Shown: positions 18,454 to 26,064 of the stretch, one piece after another
Layout: each line of letters starts with the position of its first letter
Position numbering within the stretch: the stretch's first letter is position 1
Assembly: GCF_027158205.1 (NCBI RefSeq)
Contig: NZ_JAPVLU010000018.1
Span: 62,001 to 126,000, forward strand
Length of the DNA: 64,000 nucleotides
Direction of reading: 5' to 3'
From: Streptomyces sp. H39-S7
Lineage (GTDB): Bacteria; Actinomycetota; Actinomycetes; Streptomycetales; Streptomycetaceae
Position numbers and translations under genes: made by a program
The notes under the pieces: generated by a model
Database searches by the model: none
What the model was told of the DNA's origin: nothing
The model's input: the letters and a program-made list of their open reading frames with translations, nothing else

Positions 18454-18933
18454 CTATGCGGTGGATCGTATGGACCCGGTGCTCATCAGGGGGATCGCGG
18501 CCGCACGCAGCTCGTCGCTCAGCGGGCTGGGGCGCAGGGTGGCCGGGTCCAGCTTGACCTGGGCCCGGCGCCCCGACGCGTGCACGGTCCCGTGGTCGGC
18601 GGAGAGCAGGCGGAAGCCGTACACGATGCTGGTGCGCCCCAGGTGCTCGATCCAGATGTGCACAGCCGCGTCGCCCGCGCCGAGGATCGGCGCCAGGTAC
18701 TCGATCCGGAACTCACGGACCGCGAGGAACGTGTCGTCGTACTGGGTGCGGTCCGCGGTGTACGACCAGCCCCGGTCGACCCAGTAGGCGGTGATCGCGC
18801 GCTCGACGAACAGCGCGTAGCGGGCGTTGTGGACCATTCCCAGGGCGTCGAGGTCGTCGAAGTGGATCTGGACGGGGAAGATCTGCGCGGCCGGCGCCTC
18901 GGGGGCGGCCGGCGGCTGGGCGGTGGTCGTCAT
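18454..18933 (-). CDS. Acyl-CoA thioesterase, hotdog fold (4HBT/YbgC-like)
   Basis: A 159-residue protein with the 4-hydroxybenzoyl-CoA thioesterase signature DDLDALGMVHNARY near residue 26, including the catalytic Asp and the His-Asn pair. It would hydrolyse short- or medium-chain acyl-CoA esters in the cytoplasm. The N-terminal 17 residues are Ala/Pro-rich and probably disordered. It starts 3 bp after the stop of a TetR-family gene, so the regulator and the enzyme form one operon and the enzyme is probably under that regulator's control. Confidence 0.9.
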   Translation of the reverse strand: MTTTAQPPAAPEAPAAQIFPVQIHFDDLDALGMVHNARYALFVERAITAYWVDRGWSYTADRTQYDDTFLAVREFRIEYLAPILGAGDAAVHIWIEHLGRTSIVYGFRLLSADHGTVHASGRRAQVKLDPATLRPSPLSDELRAAAIPLMSTGSIRSTA

Positions 18934-18936
18934 GGT

Positions 18937-19581
18937 TCAGCTCTCCGGGAGGATCGAAGGGTCGGTGCAGCGGGATCTGAGCCGTTCCAGGACGGCCCGG
19001 TGCGCTTGGGCGAAGACGGTGGCCCGGTCCATGAGCCGGGAGCGGGTGACGACGGCCTCGCCGAGCGCGTCGATCTCGAACGTCAGCTGGGCGGCGTCCA
19101 CGTCCGCCCGCAGCTCGCCGAGGGCGATCGCCTCCTCGACGAGGTCCTGGATGTGCCGCACCCAATCGGTGACCGACTGGGCGACGCGGTCGCGCACCGC
19201 GCCGGGCCGGTCGTCGAACTCCGTCTGTACGGCGGCGAAGAAGCAGCCGCCGGGCAGCACGTCCTCGGCGTAGAAGGCCAGCCGGGCCTCGTGCAGGGCG
19301 AGCAGCCGCCGCACCCCGGCCGGCGCGTCCTGCGCCGGCCGCATCACGAGCGCGCCCCACTGCTTGCGGGCCCGGTCGATCACGTCGAGCTGGAGCTGTT
19401 CCTTGTCCCGCCAGTGCGCGAACAGTCCGGACTTGCTCACCCCGAGCGCTCCGGACAGCCGGGCCAGGGAGAGCCCGTCCAGTCCGTCCACCGAGGCGAG
19501 GGCCACGGCCGTGTCCAGCACGGCCTGCCGCGTCCGCTCCCCGCGTACGCGCCTGCCGTCGGGCCGCTCGCTGTCTGCCAT
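18937..19581 (-). CDS. TetR-family transcriptional regulator
   Basis: A 214-residue protein. Its N-terminal helix-turn-helix (residues 15-60, ...SLARLSGALGVSKSGLFAHWRDKEQL) is typical of TetR, and the C-terminal ligand domain contains AEDVLPGGCFFAAVQTEFDDRPG, seen in a common TetR_C subgroup. It is the first gene of a two-gene operon with the thioesterase. A CGACCGGTCG palindrome about 25 bp upstream is the likely operator for autoregulation. The ligand may be an acyl-CoA or lipid related to the thioesterase substrate, which is inference. Confidence 0.92.
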   Translation of the reverse strand: MADSERPDGRRVRGERTRQAVLDTAVALASVDGLDGLSLARLSGALGVSKSGLFAHWRDKEQLQLDVIDRARKQWGALVMRPAQDAPAGVRRLLALHEARLAFYAEDVLPGGCFFAAVQTEFDDRPGAVRDRVAQSVTDWVRHIQDLVEEAIALGELRADVDAAQLTFEIDALGEAVVTRSRLMDRATVFAQAHRAVLERLRSRCTDPSILPES

Positions 19582-19602
19582 GGCATCACCGTAACAGAAA
19601 GA

Positions 19603-19616
19603 CGACCGACCGGTCG
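19603..19616. promoter_or_regulatory. Probable TetR operator CGACCGACCGGTCG
   Basis: It contains the perfect 10-bp palindrome CGACCGGTCG (19607-19616) with a further GAC half-repeat. It lies 22 bp upstream of the tetR start in the divergent gap to the EF-hand gene, so it could also affect that promoter. Confidence 0.55.
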
Positions 19617-19619
19617 CAC

Positions 19620-19648
19620 TTATTGTTCGGGTCGGAAACCCCGATAAT
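19620..19648 (+). promoter_or_regulatory. Vegetative-type promoter for the EF-hand gene
   Basis: A TTATTG -35 (19620-19625) and a GATAAT -10 (19643-19648) are separated by 17 bp. The -10 ends 39 bp before the GTG start. The -35 begins 4 bp after the presumed TetR operator. Confidence 0.5.
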
Positions 19649-19687
19649 CTGAGCTCGTCAATCAGGCACAGAGAAGGGGCGGGTCAC

Positions 19688-19900
19688 GTGGCGGACATCG
19701 AGGCAGCGAAGAGGGCTTTCGACCGGTATGACCTCGACAAGGACGGTCAGATCACGGCGGCCGAGTACAAGAAGGTCATGGCCGAGCTCGGGGACTTCTA
19801 CACCACCGAGCCGGTCGCCCAGGCCGTGATCAACGCCAACGACACCGACGGTGACGGGCAGCTCTCGTGGGACGAGTTCTGGGCCAAGCTGCAGGGCTGA
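19688..19900 (+). CDS. Small two-EF-hand calcium-binding protein (calerythrin/CabD-like)
   Basis: A 70-residue acidic cytoplasmic protein made almost entirely of two EF-hands. The loops are DLDKDGQITAAE (residues 15-26) and DTDGDGQLSWDE (residues 52-63), with the Ca2+-ligating positions 1, 3, 5 and 12 all filled. The length equals that of the small calcium-binding protein I recall as SCO5464/CabD in S. coelicolor. GTG 19688 has GAAGGGG 9-10 nt upstream. It is a single-gene unit with its own promoter and a terminator at 19927-19967. A buffering or signalling role in calcium-dependent aerial growth has been proposed for this family; no partner is adjacent here. Confidence 0.92.
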   Translation: MADIEAAKRAFDRYDLDKDGQITAAEYKKVMAELGDFYTTEPVAQAVINANDTDGDGQLSWDEFWAKLQG

Positions 19901-19926
19901 CGCCCGTGAGCGGGGGGCTGACGCCC

Positions 19927-19967
19927 ACGACTGGGCCCGGCACCATGAGGTGCCGGGCCCCAGTCGT
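19927..19967. terminator. Terminator of the EF-hand gene, originally shared with sdaA
   Basis: An 18-bp stem with one bulged G and the loop ATGA lies 26 bp past the EF-hand stop. On the minus strand it would follow the displaced copy of the sdaA 3' end at 19982-20051 by 14 bp. This suggests it served both convergent genes before the insertion. Confidence 0.75.
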
Positions 19968-19981
19968 TCCGGCCCGGCGGC

Positions 19982-20051
19982 CTCAGCACTCGATGACGTT
20001 GACCGCGAGGCCGCCGCGCGCCGTCTCCTTGTACTTCACCTTCATGTCAGC
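19982..20051. repeat. Left 70-bp direct repeat (displaced sdaA 3' end, att site)
   Basis: Identical in all 70 positions to 21234-21303, at an offset of 1,252 bp. It encodes the last 22 codons and stop of sdaA on the minus strand but has no gene in front of it. Confidence 0.95.
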
Positions 20052-20112
20052 CACTTTTGATCATGGACTTGACCTGCGATTTTGGCGCAGCAAGGTTCGA
20101 TTCGCAACACGT

Positions 20113-20131
20113 CAGGGACTAGCCAGGGACT
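20113..20131 (+). repeat. Left arm: two CAGGGACT repeats 11 bp apart
   Basis: The copies are at 20113-20120 and 20124-20131. The same octamer recurs with the same spacing and orientation at the right end of the element. These are candidate integrase or accessory-factor binding sites. Confidence 0.55.
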
Positions 20132-20240
20132 TTCACCCGACGGCTACCTGCAAGGTGTCCGGCGGCACTCGGCACCCATGGGGCGGGGTGGGATCGCACA
20201 CCGAATGTTGGTGTTCTCGCGTCGAGGCCGGCTTTGTTGA

Positions 20241-20292
20241 ACTGGCGTACTCGTCATGCGTAGGTCTCGGGTCCGAATCCCGCACGGGGGAC
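20241..20292 (+). pseudogene. tRNA 3'-half-like fragment inside the element
   Basis: The stretch resembles an anticodon arm (GCGTA, loop CTCGTCA, TGCGT), a variable region and a T arm (CGGG TCCGAAT CCCG). No D arm or 5' half precedes it, the T loop has TCC for TTC, and the stems contain mismatches. The rest of 20052-20295 shows no gene. The fragment is typical of the tRNA ends left by integrative elements, here inside an element whose own att site is sdaA. Confidence 0.45.
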
Positions 20293-20295
20293 GGG

Positions 20296-20688
20296 TCAGA
20301 TCTTGATCACGCGGATACCTGGGCCGCACAGCATCAGGAGATCCTCAGGGTCCGACGTCAGGACGGTCACGGGGGCGGGCGAAGCGAGTGCGGTGGCGGA
20401 CACGATGGCGTCGAGTGCGTACTTGTGGCCGTGCAGCCCCGCCGTGGCGAGCAGCTTGCTCGCGTGGCGGGCGATGGCCTCCGTGGGCGGGATGATGTTC
20501 ACGCGTGAGACGGCGTGGTCGAAGCGGGCCTGGTTGGTCCTGGGATCGCGCGCTTCGACGAGTGTGACGGAGCTGGTGATGACGCGGATGTCCTCGGCCT
20601 CGGCTGCGGCCAGCCATTCGGTGAGTTCCGGTGTGCGTCGTACGAGCTTGGACAGGCCTTCGCAGTCCAGGACGAGGGTGCCGCTCAC
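20296..20688 (-). CDS. PIN-domain toxin (VapC-like ribonuclease)
   Basis: A 130-residue protein with the PIN-domain acidic residues in order: Asp8 (LVLDCEGL), a Glu in TLVEA, the Asp of ALDAIVSATA and the Asp of LTSDPEDL. Such toxins cleave tRNA or rRNA in an Mg2+-dependent way unless held by the antitoxin. GTG 20688 overlaps the antitoxin stop by 4 bp (GTGA), the usual coupling in TA operons. It is the main cargo of the sdaA-inserted element and may stabilise it. Length and motif order fit VapC, though the region between the first Asp and the Glu is less typical. Confidence 0.85.
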   Translation of the reverse strand: MSGTLVLDCEGLSKLVRRTPELTEWLAAAEAEDIRVITSSVTLVEARDPRTNQARFDHAVSRVNIIPPTEAIARHASKLLATAGLHGHKYALDAIVSATALASPAPVTVLTSDPEDLLMLCGPGIRVIKI

Positions 20689-20957
20689 GCGGCGTCCGCC
20701 GAACCCGCCGTGGCGCCGCGCAGAAGCGCTCGCTTGGCCTCAACCGCGGCCTGGTCGACCGGGCCGTGCTCGGCTTCCGCGTCCTCGATGAGCTCGCGCA
20801 GCCGGTCCCGTTCCAGCTGGCGCTGAATGAGGGCCTCGACGTACGCGGACATGCCCCGGTTGCCGGTGCGCGCCTTGAGGGCCGCGATGGTGCCTTCATG
20901 GAGCGAGACGGAGACCGGACGGACGGGGCCTTCTCCGGGCGCTGGCGAGGTGGTCAT
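20685..20957 (-). CDS. Ribbon-helix-helix antitoxin of the VapC-like toxin
   Basis: A 90-residue protein. Residues 15-50 fit a CopG/VapB ribbon-helix-helix (VSVSLHEGTIAALKA, then an SAYVEALIQRQL helix) that binds DNA as a dimer; the C-terminal 40 residues are charged, then Ala-rich, and would wrap the toxin. There is no ribosome-binding site. A TAATGT -10-like hexamer ends 6 nt before the ATG, so transcription probably starts at or near the ATG and the mRNA would be leaderless. The TAACAA-N5-TTGTTA palindrome (20968-20984) overlaps that promoter and is the likely autoregulatory operator. Confidence 0.82.
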   Translation of the reverse strand: MTTSPAPGEGPVRPVSVSLHEGTIAALKARTGNRGMSAYVEALIQRQLERDRLRELIEDAEAEHGPVDQAAVEAKRALLRGATAGSADAA

Positions 20958-20967
20958 GACGCTACAT

Positions 20968-20984
20968 TAACAAAAGTCTTGTTA
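20968..20984. promoter_or_regulatory. Toxin-antitoxin operator TAACAA-N5-TTGTTA
   Basis: A perfect 6-bp inverted repeat with a 5-bp spacer starts 11 bp upstream of the antitoxin ATG. It is AT-rich against a GC-rich background and overlaps the putative -10. Confidence 0.65.
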
Positions 20985-21102
20985 TTGGAGTCGGGTGATT
21001 TTGGGCGCCACCCTGCGGACCGCGGCCCATCCTCAAGGTCACCAATGGCTTCCCCACAGGCGCCGAGCGGCTGGCGATGGAGCTTGGGTGGCCGCTCTTC
21101 GC

Positions 21103-21164
21103 CAGGGATCTCCCAGGGACTTTTCAGGGACTTTCAGCTCTGTCACGGGGACTCTTCAGGGACG
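21103..21164 (+). repeat. Right arm: phased CAGGGA repeats
   Basis: CAGGGATC (21103), CAGGGACT (21114) and CAGGGACT (21125) are spaced exactly 11 bp; CAGGGACG follows at 21157, 32 bp on. They mirror the left arm at 20113-20131 and support recognition by one recombination protein. Confidence 0.55.
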
Positions 21165-21205
21165 ATCCGCCGTGCGGACGGGGAAGGCCGTGACAGAGCT
21201 GAAAG
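21131..21205. repeat. Perfect 18-bp inverted repeat near the right end
   Basis: CTTTCAGCTCTGTCACGG at 21131-21148 is exactly complementary to 21188-21205, with 39 bp between. It lies between the right-arm repeats and the right att repeat. It could be a hairpin, a terminator for sdaA transcripts, or a recombination-directing site. Nothing coding is seen in 20985-21233. Confidence 0.6.
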
Positions 21206-21234
21206 AACCGGAACCGCTGATCAGATGCGGTTTC

Positions 21235-22602
<1,368 letters not shown>

Positions 22603-22679
22603 GAGAAGACTCCTTGGTCGAGCAGACGCCGTTGTCTGCCGGGTAGTGCGCGGGACAGGGGGTGCGGGGGACATGGTGC

Positions 22680-22716
22680 GGGGCACCGGCTCACCTTCCA
22701 GTGTGCGCGGTGCCCC
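22680..22716 (-). terminator. Possible attenuator between glyA and sdaA
   Basis: A perfect 9-bp stem (GGGGCACCG with CGGTGCCCC) with a 19-nt loop lies 24 bp past the glyA stop. A second small hairpin (GCAGAC/GTCTGC, 22622-22639) precedes the sdaA ribosome-binding site. They may reduce sdaA expression relative to glyA. Confidence 0.4.
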
Positions 22717-22740
22717 GACCTGACGCGTACGGCGGGCTGA

Positions 22741-24009
22741 TTACAGTCCGGGGTACAGCGGGTGCTTCGCCGCCAGTGCGGAGACGCGGGCGGACAGGTG
22801 CTTGGCCTGGTCCTCGTCGAAGGCCGGCTTCAGGGCCTCGGCGATGATGTCGGCGACCTCGGTGAAGTCCTCGGTGCCGAAGCCGCGGGTGGCCAGCGCC
22901 GGGGTGCCGATCCGCAGGCCCGAGGTGACCATCGGGGGACGCGGGTCGTTCGGGATGGCGTTGCGGTTGACCGTGATGCCGACCTGGTGGAGCCGGTCCT
23001 CGGCCTGCTGGCCGTCGAGCTCGCTGCTGCGCAGGTCGACCAGGACGAGGTGCACGTCGGTGCCGCCGGACAGCACCGAGACGCCGACCTCGGTCAGGTC
23101 GGGCTGGATGAGGCGCTCGGCGAGGATCTTGGCGCCTTCGAGGGTACGGACCTGGCGGTCCTTGAACTCGTCGGTGGCCGCGGCCTTGAAGGCCACTGCC
23201 TTGGCCGCGATCACGTGCTCCAGCGGGCCGCCCTGCTGGCCGGGGAAGACCGCGGAGTTGATCTTCTTGGCGTACTCGGCCTTGGAGAGGATCACGCCAC
23301 CGCGCGGGCCGCCGAGCGTCTTGTGGGTCGTGGTGGTGACCACGTCCGCGTACGGCACGGGGGAGGGGTGCAGCCCGGCCGCGACGAGGCCCGCGAAGTG
23401 GGCCATGTCGACCATCAGGAGGGCGCCGACCTCGTCCGCGATGCGGCGGAACTCGGCGAAGTCGAGCTGGCGGGGGTAGGCCGACCAGCCCGCGATGATC
23501 AGCTGCGGGCGGTGCTCCTTGGCGAGGCGCTCGACCTCCTCCATGTCGACGAGGCTGGTCTTCTCGTCGACGTGGTAGGCCGCGACCTTGTAGAGCTTGC
23601 CGGAGAAGTTGATCTTCATGCCGTGGGTGAGGTGCCCACCGTGTGCCAGGTCCAGGCCGAGGATGGTGTCGCCCGGCTTGATCAGGGCGAACATCGCGGC
23701 CGCGTTGGCCTGGGCGCCGGAGTGCGGCTGCACGTTCGCGGCCTCGGCGCCGAACAGCGCCTTGACCCGCTCGATGGCGAGCGTCTCGATGACGTCGACG
23801 TGCTCGCAGCCGCCGTAGTAGCGGCGGCCGGGGTACCCCTCGGCGTACTTGTTGGTCAGGACCGAGCCCTGGGCCTCCAGGACGGCGACCGGCGCGAAGT
23901 TCTCCGAGGCGATCATCTCGAGGGTGGACTGCTGGCGGTGCAGCTCGGCGTCGACGGCGGCGGCGACGTCCGGGTCGAACTCATGAAGGGAGCTGTTCAG
24001 GAGCGACAT
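22741..24009 (-). CDS. glyA: Serine hydroxymethyltransferase
   Basis: A 422-residue PLP enzyme interconverting serine and glycine with tetrahydrofolate, at full family length. Diagnostic segments are the N-terminal LEMIASENF, YAEGYPGRRYYGG, the PLP-lysine region VVTTTTHKTLGGPRGG, and NAIPNDPRPPMVTSGLRIGTPA near the C-terminus. It lies 48 bp after gcvH and before sdaA. Together they allow glycine taken in through the cleavage system to be matched with one-carbon units, then serine removed as pyruvate. Transcription from the riboswitch-controlled gcvT promoter is likely. Confidence 0.97.
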   Translation of the reverse strand: MSLLNSSLHEFDPDVAAAVDAELHRQQSTLEMIASENFAPVAVLEAQGSVLTNKYAEGYPGRRYYGGCEHVDVIETLAIERVKALFGAEAANVQPHSGAQANAAAMFALIKPGDTILGLDLAHGGHLTHGMKINFSGKLYKVAAYHVDEKTSLVDMEEVERLAKEHRPQLIIAGWSAYPRQLDFAEFRRIADEVGALLMVDMAHFAGLVAAGLHPSPVPYADVVTTTTHKTLGGPRGGVILSKAEYAKKINSAVFPGQQGGPLEHVIAAKAVAFKAAATDEFKDRQVRTLEGAKILAERLIQPDLTEVGVSVLSGGTDVHLVLVDLRSSELDGQQAEDRLHQVGITVNRNAIPNDPRPPMVTSGLRIGTPALATRGFGTEDFTEVADIIAEALKPAFDEDQAKHLSARVSALAAKHPLYPGL

Positions 24010-24057
24010 GGGATCTTCCTGGTCGAGGTCGGGATCACGGAGCGGGGTCCGGGAGGC

Positions 24058-24435
24058 TCAGCTGCCGGTGAAGGCGGAGTACTCCTCGGCGGAGAGCAGG
24101 TCCGAGGGCTCGTCCGACGTCTTCACCTTGAACAGCCAGCCGCCCTCGAAGGGGGCCGAATTGACGAGGGAGGGGTCGTCGACGACGTCCTGGTTGATCT
24201 CCGTGACCTCGCCCGTGACGGGGGAGTACAGGTCGCTGACCGACTTGGTCGACTCCAGTTCGCCGCAGGTCTCGCCGGCGGTGACGGCGGCTCCGACCTC
24301 CGGGAGCTGGACGAAGACGACGTCACCGAGCGCGTCGGCGGCGTGCGAGGTGATGCCCACGGCGGACACTCCGGCCTCAGAGGCGGAGAGCCACTCGTGC
24401 TCCTTGCTGTAGCGCAGCTGCTGGGGGTTGCTCAT
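24058..24435 (-). CDS. gcvH: Glycine cleavage system H protein
   Basis: A 125-residue lipoyl carrier that shuttles the aminomethyl group between the P, T and L proteins. The lipoylated lysine is Lys64 in the ESTKSVSDLYSPVTGEV motif. GVSAVGITSHAADALGDVVFVQLPEVG is the conserved first half, and the length is normal. It sits 54 bp after gcvT and 48 bp before glyA. gcvP is not in the window, so the decarboxylase must be encoded elsewhere. Confidence 0.97.
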   Translation of the reverse strand: MSNPQQLRYSKEHEWLSASEAGVSAVGITSHAADALGDVVFVQLPEVGAAVTAGETCGELESTKSVSDLYSPVTGEVTEINQDVVDDPSLVNSAPFEGGWLFKVKTSDEPSDLLSAEEYSAFTGS

Positions 24436-24489
24436 AACGGAATTCTCCCGGATGTGAAGGTGTGCTCGCGCGAGGGGTGGGCGGGTCGG

Positions 24490-25620
24490 TCAGCGCTGTC
24501 GCTTGTAGAAGGGCAGCGCAACCACCTTGTGCGGCTCTTGAGCGCCGCGGATGTCGACGGCCACGCCCTCGGTGCCGGGCGCGGCGTGGGCCGCGTCGAC
24601 GTAGGCGATGGCGATGGGCTGTCCGAGGGTCGGGGAGGGCGCACCGGAGGTGACCTCGCCGATCACGGTGCCGTCGGCGGCGGTGACCGGGTACCCGGCG
24701 CGCGGCACGCGGCGGCCCTCGGCGATCAGCCCGACCAGCTTGCGCGGCGGCTGCTCGGCCGCCTTCTCGGCTGCGGCGGTCAGTGCGGTGCGTCCGACGA
24801 AGTCGCCCGGCTTGTCGAACTTCACGACCCGGCCCAGACCGGCGTCGAACGGAGTGGTGGCGGTGGTCAGCTCATGCCCGTAGAGCGGCATGCCGGCCTC
24901 CAGGCGCAGCGTGTCGCGGCAGGACAGGCCGCACGGGATGAGGCCGACGCCGGCCCCCGCCTCGGTGATCGCCTTCCACAGCGACTCGGCGTGTTCGGGG
25001 GCCACGAAGAGCTCGAAGCCGTCCTCGCCGGTGTAGCCGGTGCGGGCGATCAGCGCGGGGACGCCCGCGACGGTCCCGGGCAGTCCCGCGTAGTACTTGA
25101 GCCCGTCCAGGTCGGCGTCGGTCAGGCCCTTCATGATGCCGGGGGACTCGGGGCCCTGGACGGCGATCAGCGCGTACGCGTCGCGGTCGTCGCGGACCAC
25201 GGCGTCGAACGCCGTGGCGCGCTCGGTGACGGCGTCCAGCACGACCTGGGCGTTGCCGGCGTTGGCGACGACCATGTACTCGTCCTCGCCGAGGCGGTAG
25301 ACGATCAGGTCGTCCACGATCCCGCCGTCGGCGGCGCAGATCATCGTGTAGCGGGCCCGGCCGACGGCCAGCGCCGAGATGTGGCCGACGAGCGCGTAGT
25401 CCAGCGCCTCGCCCGCCTGCGGGCCGGTGACGGTGATCTCGCCCATGTGCGAGAGGTCGAACAGGCCGGCGCGGGTGCGGACGGCGGTGTGCTCGTCGCG
25501 CTCGCTGGCGTAGCGCAGCGGCATGTCCCAGCCGGCGAAGTCGGTCATCGTCGCGCCCAGAGCGCGATGCAGGGTGTCGAGCGCGGTACGGCGCGGGGCG
25601 TCGTGGGGCGGCTGGCTCAT
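24490..25620 (-). CDS. gcvT: Glycine cleavage system T protein (aminomethyltransferase)
   Basis: A 376-residue enzyme that moves the methylene group from the H protein to tetrahydrofolate and releases ammonia. Conserved blocks are TDFAGWDMPLRY, AGLFDLSHMGEI, the folate-binding ARTGYTGEDGFEL (with Asp) and the C-terminal ...RKLVGLIAEGRRVPRAGYPV. ATG 25620 is used, preceded by GGGAG; the frame runs on to 25731, but only into the riboswitch leader. It is the first gene after the glycine riboswitch, so glycine should directly control its expression and that of the following genes. Confidence 0.97.
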   Translation of the reverse strand: MSQPPHDAPRRTALDTLHRALGATMTDFAGWDMPLRYASERDEHTAVRTRAGLFDLSHMGEITVTGPQAGEALDYALVGHISALAVGRARYTMICAADGGIVDDLIVYRLGEDEYMVVANAGNAQVVLDAVTERATAFDAVVRDDRDAYALIAVQGPESPGIMKGLTDADLDGLKYYAGLPGTVAGVPALIARTGYTGEDGFELFVAPEHAESLWKAITEAGAGVGLIPCGLSCRDTLRLEAGMPLYGHELTTATTPFDAGLGRVVKFDKPGDFVGRTALTAAAEKAAEQPPRKLVGLIAEGRRVPRAGYPVTAADGTVIGEVTSGAPSPTLGQPIAIAYVDAAHAAPGTEGVAVDIRGAQEPHKVVALPFYKRQR

Positions 25621-25680
25621 CAGGCGGGCTCCCGGTACAGACGTGGTGAGACTCTCATGGCATGGACAAAGGATGACGAA

Positions 25681-25897
25681 ACCCCGAAAGGAGGGGCCTC
25701 CCCATCTGTCATCGGAACCTGAGAGGTTCACCGCGGCCCTGGGGCCCCGGCTTGCACCTTGGGTGGGACGGGTCGTGAACGGACCCGTCCGCTTTTCAGA
25801 TGTGCCTCGCCCGCGCGGTGACTGTGCCTGAGAGATTCAAGGGAGGACTTGCTCCTTCGGCGCCCTGCTCATGATGGCAGGGACTCTCCCGCGCGGC
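25681..25897 (-). promoter_or_regulatory. Tandem-aptamer glycine riboswitch before gcvT
   Basis: Two glycine aptamers follow each other on the minus strand. The first (about 25897-25810) has GGGAGAGTCCC, GCCGAAGGAGCAA and AATCTCTCAGGCAC. The second (25802-25703) is closed by CATCTG/CAGATG and has GGTGCAAGCCGG and GAACCTCTCAGGTTCCGATG. Next come GGGGAGGCCCC and CCCCTCCTTTCGGGG, which share the CCCC and so can form alternative stems, the latter followed by TTT. This suggests transcriptional switching about 60 nt before the gcvT start. Confidence 0.92.
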
Positions 25898-25908
25898 CTC
25901 GAACGGCC

Positions 25909-25914
25909 AGTATG
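25909..25914 (-). promoter_or_regulatory. Possible -10 element for the riboswitch-gcvT transcript
   Basis: CATACT on the minus strand lies about 12 bp upstream of the first aptamer stem. No good -35 is seen 17 bp further up. The rest of the gap to the kinase-like gene (25915-26064) shows nothing else. Confidence 0.3.
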
Positions 25915-26064
25915 CAAGTTGTGGCGCTCATCATTGCATGCGGCGGAAGCCACCGGGCCTCTGGGGATTCCCTTTACTTGCCATTACCCTCTCTTTACTG
26001 CCAGTGGCCGGCCTCCGACGGGGCCCCGGCCGCCGGGCGGGGTGAACGGGGGGAGGCGGGGGCC

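Noticed and set aside
18386..18787. A 133-codon frame running from the AT-rich gap into the antisense strand of the thioesterase gene
   Set aside because: Most of it is the mirror of a well-supported thioesterase. Only the upstream promoter-like part is kept as an observation.
20144..20329. A 61-codon frame on the minus strand containing GIRTRDLR
   Set aside because: Peptides with this string are common false translations of tRNA ends. The frame overlaps the tRNA-like fragment and the toxin stop.
25620..25731. Longer GcvT with 37 extra N-terminal residues
   Set aside because: The extra codons lie in the riboswitch expression platform, and the conserved N-terminus starts at the ATG at 25620.
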